A stretch of 64,000 nt of DNA from an uncultured Synergistales bacterium. Lineage in GTDB: Bacteria > Synergistota > Synergistia > Synergistales > Aminobacteriaceae. Position numbers and translations under genes: made by a program. The stretch is from positions 1 to 64,000 of the forward strand of contig CAJOCL010000013.1 in NCBI GenBank assembly GCA_905233565.1, given 5' to 3'. Positions 8,401-16,374 of this stretch are shown one piece after another (positions within the stretch are counted from its first letter, which is position 1; every line of letters begins with the position of its first letter). A model generated the notes under the pieces. The model was not told the origin of the DNA. It worked only from the letters and a program-made list of their open reading frames with translations, and searched no databases.

Positions 8401-8912
8401 TAAAACACGGCCTTATCGTCAGAATTAACGAACTTTATACCCGGCGGAAGAGTTCCTGAAGTAATTTCCCATGTGTATGGTGATTTGCCGTTTGCTGCCG
8501 ATACTTCGTCCGAATATTCCGTTACCGGCACGCCGTCTTTGAGAGAATTTTTGCGGACTGACGGCGGACTGTTCGGATCAGAGACAGACCAGTATTGCAT
8601 GTTACTCATCGCAAAATCACCGGTTGAATCATACACGGTAACCCAGAACGTATAATCTCCTGCACGTTCAACCGTACCGCTTATGGAAGCATTTCCGCCG
8701 TTCTCGCTGAATCTTAATCCGCTGGGCAGAGATGTACAGCTCCATATGTACGGAGACTTTCCGCCGAAAACAGAGAAACTTGCGTTATAAGAGTCGCCCA
8801 AGTTCGGATTGTCTGATGAATAATATTGATAGAAAGACAGCGCCCACGAATCGGAAGCCGCAGCACAAATCAGCATTACAGCAGATAATAAAATATGCAG
8901 ATACTTTTTCAC
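5490..8912 (-). CDS. Exported Ig-repeat / EF-hand / leucine-rich-repeat protein
   Basis: 1140 residues with a clear signal peptide (residues 1-25). Five or six Ig-like He_PIG repeats span about 30-530, each with a Pro-Tyr-x-Trp and a Leu-Pro-x-Gly turn. An EF-hand/dockerin-like loop, Asp-Thr-Asn-Gly-Asp-Gly, sits at about 558-569. Seven or eight leucine-rich repeats with a 21-residue period (Leu-x-x-Leu-x-Cys-x-x-Asn) lie at about 573-730. Three further Ig-like repeats cover about 735-990, and a beta-rich C-terminal domain runs from about 1035 to 1140. The last repeats and the C-terminal domain match the fragment at 1-938, in inverted orientation. It has no LPxTG or Synergist-CTERM tail, so the shared C-terminal domain may serve export or anchoring. 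The role is probably adhesion or substrate binding; no catalytic motif is seen. Confidence 0.8.
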   Translation of the reverse strand: MKKYLHILLSAVMLICAAASDSWALSFYQYYSSDNPNLGDSYNASFSVFGGKSPYIWSCTSLPSGLRFSENGGNASISGTVERAGDYTFWVTVYDSTGDFAMSNMQYWSVSDPNSPPSVRKNSLKDGVPVTEYSDEVSAANGKSPYTWEITSGTLPPGIKFVNSDDKAVFYGKLTKEEGIYTFSLKVTDSNGRTGEEQVTMKVAYTPLSISGWIPGEGSVGSEYCSPYGARFSAEEGAAPYIWRISKGFIPPGMSLDVTGNGVNSVRIIGTPVSPDTYNFTLSVIDGKGKTAEKDLTLKVNGDKISHNLYIDGDLPDVTLAPEWRSEKYYGYYETVYIKGGRSPYESSIIAGSLPEGISMSTVNWYGENRTDWLQFQGTLIENGAYAENEFILKVVDADGRTLLQKFSISVPGGLPGGSKNVKAPYTIPVISGDFADAKEGKSFSGFVIALKGKAPYTWSVINKIIPEGLTLSFSDSKKGISSDDNTMGKYARLTGTPKFGGQYAIFTLKVTDANGNSDARQFMIKVAANSDFDGVVPINEKTFPDKTFRNYVLEKCDTNGDGLLSKKEAANVKSIYLGSGSAADLTGVEFFTALTTLDCSLNKLTKLDLRKNTKLTWLFCYGNELTMLDVSGNTALKILYCAGNKLKTLDVSKCTKLQEFDCSENLLTSLDLNKNTALTYLNCSLNKLTKLDVSKNTALRELDCSINKIKALDVGNCPNVVKVLCDENVKVSSAVISTKTLSNTIRGVSYSVQLSGKKGKTPYTWTVSDGKLPDGLKLTKSTGKITGKPTKAGIFTFTVQLKDNNGYTATKAFTVKVTQTTLNLTVPATIIRGKSYTCTPKVSGGTSSYKWTISKGKLPDGLSINASTGKITGKPTKAGTFKFTVKVTDKNNVAATKAFTVKVTQTTITALIPATIVRGKSYTWTLKATGGTSAYTWTISKGSLPTGMKINASTGKITGKPTKTGKFSFTLKAKDKNNIAATKAFTVKVTESASTTTQTVKSKTTTQFETDTSINGLKSSIPVTLQTEELTSIQGNGTINLVATLNVSSDDVVEAYEGKDSDLVKVKAGKVLTFIVGDWGVDVSLITVYVDDKAVESVKVEDSSFTLPAEIVYGDFKVCVKAVSGSIELESEEIYIISE
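5500..6440 (-). repeat. Inverted copy of the 1-938 Ig-tail sequence
   Basis: Read on the minus strand, this stretch matches the plus-strand sequence 1-938 at high nucleotide identity, by eye about 85-95% over long blocks, for instance around Asp-Asp-Val-Val-Glu-Ala-Tyr. The two copies are about 4.5 kb apart in opposite orientation and could recombine. Confidence 0.75.
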
Positions 8913-8957
8913 TTTAATACACCTCCTTTTGACATAAATTTTTAAGATTATAAATAT

Positions 8958-11795
8958 TTAATGACGTTTGGAATTTTTCACGATTATAGCAGATAACGCA
9001 CAGCAGAGGCCGATTGCCGTTAATCCTGAATTGCAGCCGCTGCCCGAAGTGCCTACGCCTTTTTTATCGTCAGCCCTGACAGTCTCAAACGTAATTTCCG
9101 TCTCGTCAGTCCATGTAATACCGCCGTCAGTTGAAATCTGTACGGGAATTTTATAAACTCCCCTCTTCGTTGTTCCTGCTGCCGTTATGACTGTTACATT
9201 AACCGTCTTCGTTGAAACTTCCTCAGAATTTGAAGGCGTAACGTAAACAAAAATTGAGGATTCAGGATTTTCAACGGTTCTCCATAATACTTCAGTATCT
9301 TTTGACAGCGTAAATATTTTTGATGTTGTATTGCTTACATATTCGCTGTTTACGTCCTCAGAGTTAAGCGGCATTATTTTATAAGACCAAATAAGCGTCT
9401 CACTTTTTGCCTTATCGCTTTCATTGCTCTCAACGGAAGCAAGCAAAAGATACTGTTCGTCTTCTGATTGTACGTCCTTTCCGATTGTTATCGGCCCTGT
9501 ATAATTTGTTGGGAAATCTCCGCCGCCTCCGTGCCCGCCGTCATCGTATTTAACAACGTTTGAAACTAAGTAAACTATATCTCTGCTGTTACCGTCTAAA
9601 CAGTTAAAAATAACTTCCTGAGGCCCGTTATATTCGCCGTCAGGGAGTGAGGCTTCGGGCGGGTCAAGTCTTTCTGTCCCTGCAATATAAACGCTTGCAG
9701 TTATATCCGCGCTGACATCGCCTGAAAGTTTCGCACCGTCAGGAATGTTTACCCTCCCGCTGAATACTCCCATAATCGGATCTGGTTCAGTCAATGCATT
9801 TTCAATGTCGTCAATTTCACTCCACATGTCACCGCTCAGATTATAAGTCGGTGAATACCATTTTGTATTTGCATCGTTCCATGTTATGGAAAGTTCAGAA
9901 GTTTCACCGTTGTTATATTCTGCAGTTACTGTTGACGGGAGTACTGATTTAGGCTCAGTTCCTCGTTCGGCAAAAATTTCAGGAACTTCCGTAATGTTGG
10001 TTATTATTCCTTCACTTTCAGCCGTGTAAATATTAACAGCCGTATTAATCTCATCATTCATGACATGAGCAGAATTAACGCCGTCTAATTCATTGTCGTA
10101 AAGTGAATCCTGAGTGCGGAGCCATGCCAGCGTAACTTCCGGATAATGATTCATCATGATATTTTTTGAATTGAAAGCGAACGTTAAAATCTGGGTCAGG
10201 CCTCTGGTGTTATATAAATTATTGCGGTAATCCTCTGAAGCAAATGTCATAATGAAATCAAGAAGCAACGGTAAATCTATCCTCATGAGCTTTTGTTTTT
10301 CAGCGTAAGGAAGCATAAGGGCATCATAGCATTTATTTTTTTCGAGCAGGTTAATCACCTTGTTTATGTAAAATGCTTTGTGCTTGAAGTTCGGTTTTCC
10401 CCATTCGCCGAGTGCGTACCATATGGCACCGAGAATGTCAATTTTCCCGACATCTTTATCCCATAATTTCAAAAGTCTTTCGTTAAAAAGTTCGAGCTGT
10501 GCCGGGTGGGCATCAAATACAATGCTCGTGTAATTACGTAAAGCCGTCTGAAGTCTGCTGACGTATTTTTCACGATTTATATTCGTCCAGCCGAACAGCC
10601 TCGAAAAAAACGTATCAAGAAAATTATTCATGAGCAGGGGATCGCCCTTTTTTATGAAGCTGTTTTCGTTGAAATATCCGAAAATTCCTAAATCAAGCCC
10701 GTAAGAAGAAAAATTATCAGCAAAATTAATATGAGGGCTGACGGCATGAAGATGAATCAACATCTTTTCCCTTAAATATAAATATTCTGATGATGAGTAG
10801 TCATAGAACATATTATCAGAATTTCCGCTGACGTAGCCTGCCTCCGTTCCCGGCAAATAATGATCAATCCCGTAACGTTTGAATGACATATCTTTGGGGG
10901 CAACATAAGGGACAAAGTCATTTTTGTTTATGACGCTGTGAATACAGGTATAATCAGATCCGGATTTTTCCTCATTTTTCAACCCTCCCTGCGGTGCCTC
11001 AATGCAGTAAGCAAATACATGATTTCCCTTTGAGCCCGAAATATATTTATCAATCAGACGCTTTGCAGTAAGATTTGTAGTTGCTCCGGCACGTGAATAA
11101 CCTGAGATCCAGAAGTCGACTTTGCCGTCAGAAATTTCATTTTCAAGATTTTTAGCTGCTATGTAGTTTTCAAGCGAAGAAAATACAAGCCCTGCAGCCC
11201 TTGAAAATCCCTGAGCCTCTCCCGATGTTCCTAAAGTTACATTGCTTGCCCATTCCTTTTCGTAGTTTGCACCGCGAATTGAGATAATTATCAATTTTCG
11301 GCCTGTTGAAAGATTTTTGCTTCCTATCGTTACGCCTATGCTGTCTGTCTGAGGACGAATCATATTGTAATCGTTGCGGTAAATATCTTTTGAGGCTACT
11401 CCGATGTCAAACATGTACTGACGGATATTTTTCCATTTATTGGAATAATCTTCGTTTTTGCCTGTTGCTCCCTCGTTTGAGTAAAAACCTGACATGGCCA
11501 TGCAAAGTGATGCAGTTGCGAGGTGAGAATTGTACCTGTACGGGTCTTCAGCGAAAAATCCGTCAGAATAGAAAAATCTTGCAGGAAGATCAATTAATAC
11601 GTCATCACTGTTGATTTTTATGCTGGATATTGCAGGGAATTTGAATACACCTTTAATCAGGTCATAAGCCTGACCGTCTACAGTGTAACCGCCTTTAATA
11701 ATTTCAGTATTTGCAGCATATGCCGTTGCCTGAAGTATAAAAACAAACAAAGCAGCAAAAATAAAACCTGCTTTCCTAATTTTGCTGATTTTCAT
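8958..11795 (-). CDS. Exported lipase-like protein with Synergist-CTERM-type tail
   Basis: 945 residues. A signal peptide (1-28) is followed by an alpha/beta-hydrolase region with a lipase class 3 style nucleophile elbow Gly-Tyr-Ser-Arg-Ala-Gly at 232-237 (Ser234). A preceding Ile-Ile-Ser-Ile-Arg-Gly strand could hold the oxyanion region. Candidate acid and His residues lie in Lys-Asn-Asp-Phe-Val-Pro and nearby, but I cannot fix them. The second half is beta-rich and looks like Ig/bacterial surface modules. The last 28 residues have Gly-Ser-Gly-Cys (918-921), a short hydrophobic helix and Lys-Asn-Ser-Lys-Arg-His, which is the Synergist-CTERM sorting pattern; this implies processing and anchoring at the envelope. 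It lies just upstream, on the same strand, of the Ig/LRR protein, with a 45-base gap. Confidence 0.75.
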   Translation of the reverse strand: MKISKIRKAGFIFAALFVFILQATAYAANTEIIKGGYTVDGQAYDLIKGVFKFPAISSIKINSDDVLIDLPARFFYSDGFFAEDPYRYNSHLATASLCMAMSGFYSNEGATGKNEDYSNKWKNIRQYMFDIGVASKDIYRNDYNMIRPQTDSIGVTIGSKNLSTGRKLIIISIRGANYEKEWASNVTLGTSGEAQGFSRAAGLVFSSLENYIAAKNLENEISDGKVDFWISGYSRAGATTNLTAKRLIDKYISGSKGNHVFAYCIEAPQGGLKNEEKSGSDYTCIHSVINKNDFVPYVAPKDMSFKRYGIDHYLPGTEAGYVSGNSDNMFYDYSSSEYLYLREKMLIHLHAVSPHINFADNFSSYGLDLGIFGYFNENSFIKKGDPLLMNNFLDTFFSRLFGWTNINREKYVSRLQTALRNYTSIVFDAHPAQLELFNERLLKLWDKDVGKIDILGAIWYALGEWGKPNFKHKAFYINKVINLLEKNKCYDALMLPYAEKQKLMRIDLPLLLDFIMTFASEDYRNNLYNTRGLTQILTFAFNSKNIMMNHYPEVTLAWLRTQDSLYDNELDGVNSAHVMNDEINTAVNIYTAESEGIITNITEVPEIFAERGTEPKSVLPSTVTAEYNNGETSELSITWNDANTKWYSPTYNLSGDMWSEIDDIENALTEPDPIMGVFSGRVNIPDGAKLSGDVSADITASVYIAGTERLDPPEASLPDGEYNGPQEVIFNCLDGNSRDIVYLVSNVVKYDDGGHGGGGDFPTNYTGPITIGKDVQSEDEQYLLLASVESNESDKAKSETLIWSYKIMPLNSEDVNSEYVSNTTSKIFTLSKDTEVLWRTVENPESSIFVYVTPSNSEEVSTKTVNVTVITAAGTTKRGVYKIPVQISTDGGITWTDETEITFETVRADDKKGVGTSGSGCNSGLTAIGLCCALSAIIVKNSKRH

Positions 11796-11849
11796 GGTTG
11801 AAAACCCTCCTTAAAATTTTTTATGTTTATATATTATATATATTATCCT

Positions 11850-13175
11850 TTAATTGTCCTTATCTTTTCCCCTCCAGAAAGTTCGGACGGGAGACCCGGT
11901 AAAATCTTCAAGTTCGCGCAGTTTATTCTTTACGTGATTTTCAAAACCTGAGTTCACAAGTTCAGGATTATTGACGAAAAACACGAATGACGGCGGCTCA
12001 ATGTCTGACTGTGAACAGTAATATACTTTTAATGATCGTCCCTTTCTGTCTGAAGGCAGCCTGTCAAAGGCCAATACATCACGCATTAACCTGTTAAGCT
12101 GATTAGTTGCTATTCTCTTTTTACGGTTATTGAAAACTGTTATTACTGACTGAAGTATTCTTGATATTCCCCTGCCGTTCAGTGCTGACGCAAATATAAC
12201 AGGCGCATAGTTCACGAACGGCATTTCATCCCGTATTTTTTTCAAAATCTCGTCAGCCTTGTTATTTCCCGTAATCAGATCCCATTTGTTGACAACTATA
12301 ATTAAGCCCTTGCCTTTTTTGACGACATGGGCAGCGATTTTCTTGTCCTGATCCGTGCAGGGTTCAGCAGCATCCATTAACAGCAGTGCAACATCTGAGC
12401 GGTCAACAGCCGCTAAAGTTCTTACGAATGAATAATATTCAAGATTACCGTCAAATTTTGAACGTTTCCTTAATCCCGCAGTGTCAATAATCCTGAATTT
12501 CTGTCCGTCAATTTCAATGCTTATGTCTACAGGGTCTCTTGTTGTTCCTGCAATGGGGCTGACGAGTGAACGCTGTGAATTTGTAATTTTGTTGAGAAGC
12601 GAGGATTTTCCGACATTAGGCTTCCCGGCTATTACGAGCCTTATAATGTCAGTATCATTATTATCATCATCAATATTATTTTTATCGGCCGGCAGAACGT
12701 CATTTACTGCGTCAAGAAGTTCATTCAATCCGCGTTTATGAAGTGCGCTGACGGCTACAACGTTTTCAAAGCCGAGAATATAAGCATCATTCATCAGGTC
12801 ATCGTGTTTAGGGTCATCAAGTTTATTAACGGCAACAATTACCGGCTTATTTCCCGAACGCCGTATAAATTCCGCAATTTCCTCGTCCGCCCCTGTAACA
12901 CCTTCGCGCCCGTCAATGACAAATATTACCGCGTCGCTCTCATTAACGGCAGTTTCAACATGTGATTTTATGCCTGAGCTGAACTCCGTATCTTCCCCGA
13001 AAATTCCGCCCGTATCGATAATATAAAAGCTCCGTCCCTCGTGATTTACTTCACCGTAAAGCCTGTCGCGTGTTACTCCGGGCATGTCATCGACAATTGC
13101 CTCACGGGTACCCGTAAGCCTGTTGAAGAGCGAGGATTTCCCGGCGTTCGGACGGCCTATTATGCTTATGAACAT
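11850..13175 (-). CDS. der: Ribosome biogenesis GTPase Der
   Basis: 441 residues with the double GTPase layout found only in Der/EngA. The first P-loop, Gly-Arg-Pro-Asn-Ala-Gly-Lys-Ser-Ser, is at the N-terminus and the second, Gly-Lys-Pro-Asn-Val-Gly-Lys-Ser-Ser, is near residue 187. Each has its Asp-Thr-(Ala/Gly)-Gly and Asn-Lys-(Leu/Trp)-Asp motifs, and a KH-like domain ends the protein. It matures the 50S subunit. It is followed closely upstream by the asparaginase-like gene at 13189-14184 in the same direction. Confidence 0.96.
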   Translation of the reverse strand: MFISIIGRPNAGKSSLFNRLTGTREAIVDDMPGVTRDRLYGEVNHEGRSFYIIDTGGIFGEDTEFSSGIKSHVETAVNESDAVIFVIDGREGVTGADEEIAEFIRRSGNKPVIVAVNKLDDPKHDDLMNDAYILGFENVVAVSALHKRGLNELLDAVNDVLPADKNNIDDDNNDTDIIRLVIAGKPNVGKSSLLNKITNSQRSLVSPIAGTTRDPVDISIEIDGQKFRIIDTAGLRKRSKFDGNLEYYSFVRTLAAVDRSDVALLLMDAAEPCTDQDKKIAAHVVKKGKGLIIVVNKWDLITGNNKADEILKKIRDEMPFVNYAPVIFASALNGRGISRILQSVITVFNNRKKRIATNQLNRLMRDVLAFDRLPSDRKGRSLKVYYCSQSDIEPPSFVFFVNNPELVNSGFENHVKNKLRELEDFTGSPVRTFWRGKDKDN

Positions 13176-13188
13176 TTTTATTTACTCT

Positions 13189-14184
13189 TTACACTTTCCC
13201 AAGCATCCAGCCCGATAAATTCTGACCCGTCAAACCTGCCGCAAGACCTACGGCAAGCCTTATTCTTGCCTGATACGGCGAGAGCATTCCGCCGCTTATT
13301 AATCCCATGTCAAGAAGCTGTGACGCGCTGCCCTCAAATGATTCCGTAGCCTGTACTATTCCGTCCGGGTATCTTGATGTCAGGACTACAGGAATTTCGG
13401 AGCGCAGCAATTTTCTTAATAACGGTATCCATAAAGACGGTACATCGCCGTCGCCCAAGCCCGAAATAATAAGCCCGTCAAGTTCCTCATAACGTTTATC
13501 AAGAAGAGATCTCAGTATTACATCTCCGTCCCCTAATGAAGCCGTTATAACAGGTATATTTCTGGCAAGAGGCTTTATGATTTCCTGAGTGTAACGGTGT
13601 CTGGGGAATCTCAACGGAATGTAATTCCCTGAAGGCTGGCTGAAAACTCCAAGCGGACTTTCAGGAAATGCGAGAAGCCCTGACCTGTTGAAATTTGAAA
13701 TTCTCAGAACGTCAGCAGGCGAGTAAACAGAATCCTGAATACATATCAAAGCCCCTTTGCCCGTGCATGAACCTGACAATACGGCTCTTACGGACTGTGT
13801 TAAACGCAGGGACGTTTCACTGTTAAGCGAGTCCGCGCTGAAAATTGAACCCGTGAAAATTAAGGGCGGATTCAAATTCCATACAATATCGGCAAAATAT
13901 GAAAGTTCAGCAATTGCCTGAATACCGCATGTTATGATAACGCCCCTTGCACCGTCATTGTGGACGAAGGCTTTTGCCATTTCGATTAATTCGCCGCACA
14001 TCCTTAGCGTGTAATTAGAAACAGGCTGAGTACTCCATTTCTGAAATGATACGTAGCCCTTTATGTCATCCGGCAGAAATCCATATATAGATTCGCCGTT
14101 AATCTCTCCGCCGTCTTTGTCTTCGGAACACTGAAGTATCCGTCCTCCGGCAGAGAGAATTACTATCTTGTCTCTGTTCTCCAT
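13189..14184 (-). CDS. Asparaginase-fold protein lacking catalytic threonines
   Basis: 331 residues that follow the type I/II L-asparaginase fold along their whole length: Arg-Gly-Val-Ile-Ile-Thr, then Pro-Pro-Leu-Ile-Phe-Thr-Gly-Ser, the middle Pro-Ala-Asp-Val and the C-terminal domain with Ile-Pro-Val-Val-Leu-Thr-Ser-Arg. Both catalytic motifs are changed: the nucleophile loop Thr-Gly-Gly-Thr-Ile reads Ala-Gly-Gly-Arg-Ile (12-16), and His-Gly-Thr-Asp-Thr reads Cys-Gly-Ile-Gln-Ala (86-90). It should therefore not be an active asparaginase by the known mechanism; a binding or regulatory role is possible. It lies between der and a LUD-domain gene with 4-13 base gaps, so it is probably cotranscribed. 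Confidence 0.7.
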   Translation of the reverse strand: MENRDKIVILSAGGRILQCSEDKDGGEINGESIYGFLPDDIKGYVSFQKWSTQPVSNYTLRMCGELIEMAKAFVHNDGARGVIITCGIQAIAELSYFADIVWNLNPPLIFTGSIFSADSLNSETSLRLTQSVRAVLSGSCTGKGALICIQDSVYSPADVLRISNFNRSGLLAFPESPLGVFSQPSGNYIPLRFPRHRYTQEIIKPLARNIPVITASLGDGDVILRSLLDKRYEELDGLIISGLGDGDVPSLWIPLLRKLLRSEIPVVLTSRYPDGIVQATESFEGSASQLLDMGLISGGMLSPYQARIRLAVGLAAGLTGQNLSGWMLGKV

Positions 14185-14188
14185 AACT

Positions 14189-14836
14189 TTAATAACCCAG
14201 ATCTTCTCCTATAACGATTACGTGATATTTCCTGCCTTTTACGGCCTGTTCAAGTATTAATATTGCCCTGCACATGCTGTCATCGTTCCCGGCAGCCGAG
14301 CAGTTCACGCAGTGCCCGGATTTTACGCAGGCTGTTTCAACGTTCTGCCTTATGGCGTTTGGAATTGTTGCGGATCTTGCACGTTTCAGGCCGTCTTCAA
14401 GGTTGAACGCAAGTTTATTGAGGCCGATTACGAATAACACTAAGCCGTTGCCCCAAGCCATTCCGGCTACCCTGTTGCCCGTGCCGTCAATATTGATGAT
14501 TATTCCGTCGCGTGTCAATGCGTTTGCACTCGTCAGAAAGACCTCCGCAGTATTTTCTTTGAAACGTGCCTCGCGCCTTTCCTCGTTTGACATTTTCCCC
14601 CAGTGCTGATATACGGTGTTGCCGCGTTCTTTCAGTGCGTCAAGTGCGCCGATGTCTCGTGCCGTTATGGTTCCGGGAATGCCTACGGTTGCACCTTCGG
14701 GAATTATCTCAAGAACACGCTTCAACGCCTCTTCAGCTGTCGGAACATATTCAGCACCGAATCCCCTGCGCTGTAACGCTTTAACAACATCGTTCCCAAT
14801 GATTTCATTAGCTCTGATTACGTTTTCGTGTTGCAT
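14189..14836 (-). CDS. LUD-domain (LutC/YkgG-like) protein
   Basis: 215 residues of the LUD superfamily: an N-terminal helix, then Glu-Ala-Leu-(x)n-Ile-Pro-Glu-Gly-Ala-Thr-Val-Gly, the Gly-Ile-Ile-Ile-Asn-Ile-Asp-Gly-Thr-Gly-Asn-Arg-Val-Ala core and a C-terminal Cys cluster (Cys-Val-Asn-Cys-Ser). It has the stand-alone form often annotated as lactate utilization protein, but no lutA or lutB partner is here, so the substrate is uncertain. It sits four bases from the asparaginase-like gene. Probably cytoplasmic. Confidence 0.75.
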   Translation of the reverse strand: MQHENVIRANEIIGNDVVKALQRRGFGAEYVPTAEEALKRVLEIIPEGATVGIPGTITARDIGALDALKERGNTVYQHWGKMSNEERREARFKENTAEVFLTSANALTRDGIIINIDGTGNRVAGMAWGNGLVLFVIGLNKLAFNLEDGLKRARSATIPNAIRQNVETACVKSGHCVNCSAAGNDDSMCRAILILEQAVKGRKYHVIVIGEDLGY

Positions 14837-14838
14837 AA

Positions 14839-16254
14839 TTAATTGCCCTCTTTCTTTAATAAAATTAATCCCATATCAATTGTGGGATTTCGTCTGAATT
14901 TCCTTCTGGCCTCGTCAAGAATGCGGAATGAATCGAAATACATTCCTTTCATTTTATAACTTGAGGCAAGACCTATATACGGCCTTATATCATAGCTGTT
15001 AATCTCCATAGCCTTAAAGAAATTAGTTACGGCTCTGTTATACATGCCTATATTGTAAGCGTTGTTGCCTTCATTAAGATAATCGCTGAACGTTAAAGTT
15101 TCGTCATTAGGAAAAATTTTAATTTCAGGAACGGGCTTAACTTCCCGCGTAACCTGTTTAATTTCAATATTTTTATCTTCAGTCTTTTTACCGCTTTCAC
15201 CGTTTAAGCGTCTTAATTCGCGCTGTGCAATCTCCCTGTTTTCATTGTCATCTTTAGGCAGTGAGTTAATATAAGTCTCCCATGCTGTTTTTGCCGTCTG
15301 AACATGGCCGGCTTTTTCCGCGCTTTCTGCAAGCCCTTTTAAGAACGTCAGGACATTAGGATAACGCCTGTAAGCATTGCGCCAGAGATTTTCAGCTTCT
15401 TCAAATTTTCCCTGCTCGTGAAGTGAAAGTGCTTTAGCGTTCATTCCTTCGGGTGTCTGACGCTGAAGGTAATAAAGGACAAGACAAGAGAATAACAGCA
15501 CAATTAACATGGTCATACATAAAAGTACGGATTTTAATATAAACGGGTGTGAATATCCTTTATCTTCGTCATGAACATGCTCAGATTTTGCGCGTTCCTT
15601 GCGCTGTTTCAAGGTATATTGAAGCCGCTGGGTGAAATTCCTTCCGTGAATCTGAATATACGCCGGATCTTGGAGGCTCGTACCCTGAACATATTCTTCT
15701 TCTTCATCGTCCTCGTCATTATCCGTGCTGTCGCTGTTAATATGCGTCCAAATTTCAGGCGGCGGATCGTTAAGGCTCAGTTCAAAGCCCGTAGCTGCTT
15801 CCTGCCATTGAAGACTCTGTTTAGCCGGGTCAAATTCCGGCTCTTGTGCCTGTTCCGTTTCGGTCTGTTCCTGCTCCTGTAATTGTTCGGGCTGTTCCGT
15901 AAATGCTTCAGGCTCCTGTATTTGTTCTGGTTCTGCCTCCTGTTCGGGTTCTGGTTCTGGTACGGACTCAGGCTCCGTATCAGGCTCATAATCCTGAACG
16001 CTTTCAGGCTGTTCAACCTGTTCAAGTTCTGTATGTTCCTGTAAAGTTTCAACTTCAGTCTTAACTTCAGGTTCAACATCCGTAACGATTTCGATTTCAG
16101 GTGCAGCCTGTTCAATCTCCGTTTGTATTTCCTGAGTTTCTGTCCGAATTTCTTTGCGCTCATCATTAATGGGGGCAAGAAGCAAGCCTGTCCCGTTTGA
16201 ATTTTCCGCGTTATTAGATGATGAATTAAGCCAGTTAAATAAATCCTGCTCCAT
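14839..16254 (-). CDS. Acidic membrane-anchored TPR protein
   Basis: About 471 residues from the chosen ATG (Met-Glu-Gln-Asp-Leu-Phe). Residues about 34-147 are a Glu/Gln/Pro-rich low-complexity stretch, 237-263 form one membrane helix, and the C-terminal 200 residues are TPR-like helices. With the acidic arm on the cytoplasmic side it could act as a scaffold. The frame is open to a TTG at 16293, 13 codons further out. Neither start has a good ribosome binding site. It is the first gene of the LUD/asparaginase/der run. A second acidic, Glu-rich protein with a helical C-terminus lies at 31200-32462. Function unknown. Confidence 0.65.
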   Translation of the reverse strand: MEQDLFNWLNSSSNNAENSNGTGLLLAPINDERKEIRTETQEIQTEIEQAAPEIEIVTDVEPEVKTEVETLQEHTELEQVEQPESVQDYEPDTEPESVPEPEPEQEAEPEQIQEPEAFTEQPEQLQEQEQTETEQAQEPEFDPAKQSLQWQEAATGFELSLNDPPPEIWTHINSDSTDNDEDDEEEEYVQGTSLQDPAYIQIHGRNFTQRLQYTLKQRKERAKSEHVHDEDKGYSHPFILKSVLLCMTMLIVLLFSCLVLYYLQRQTPEGMNAKALSLHEQGKFEEAENLWRNAYRRYPNVLTFLKGLAESAEKAGHVQTAKTAWETYINSLPKDDNENREIAQRELRRLNGESGKKTEDKNIEIKQVTREVKPVPEIKIFPNDETLTFSDYLNEGNNAYNIGMYNRAVTNFFKAMEINSYDIRPYIGLASSYKMKGMYFDSFRILDEARRKFRRNPTIDMGLILLKKEGN

Positions 16255-16374
16255 AATAAAAGTCAGTTTAACAACTTTTTTTATTCTTGGCAATCTTCAT
16301 TAAATCCGATAAATCCGTGATATTATATTTATATTCAGTAAAATATTTATTAATGAAACGGAAGGGATATATTT

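Noticed and set aside
15777-16178. Basic 133-residue reading frame in the acidic TPR gene
   Set aside because: It is the other frame of a Glu/Gln/Pro-rich repeat, which gives Lys/Arg/Asn-rich shadow translations; no binding site is present.
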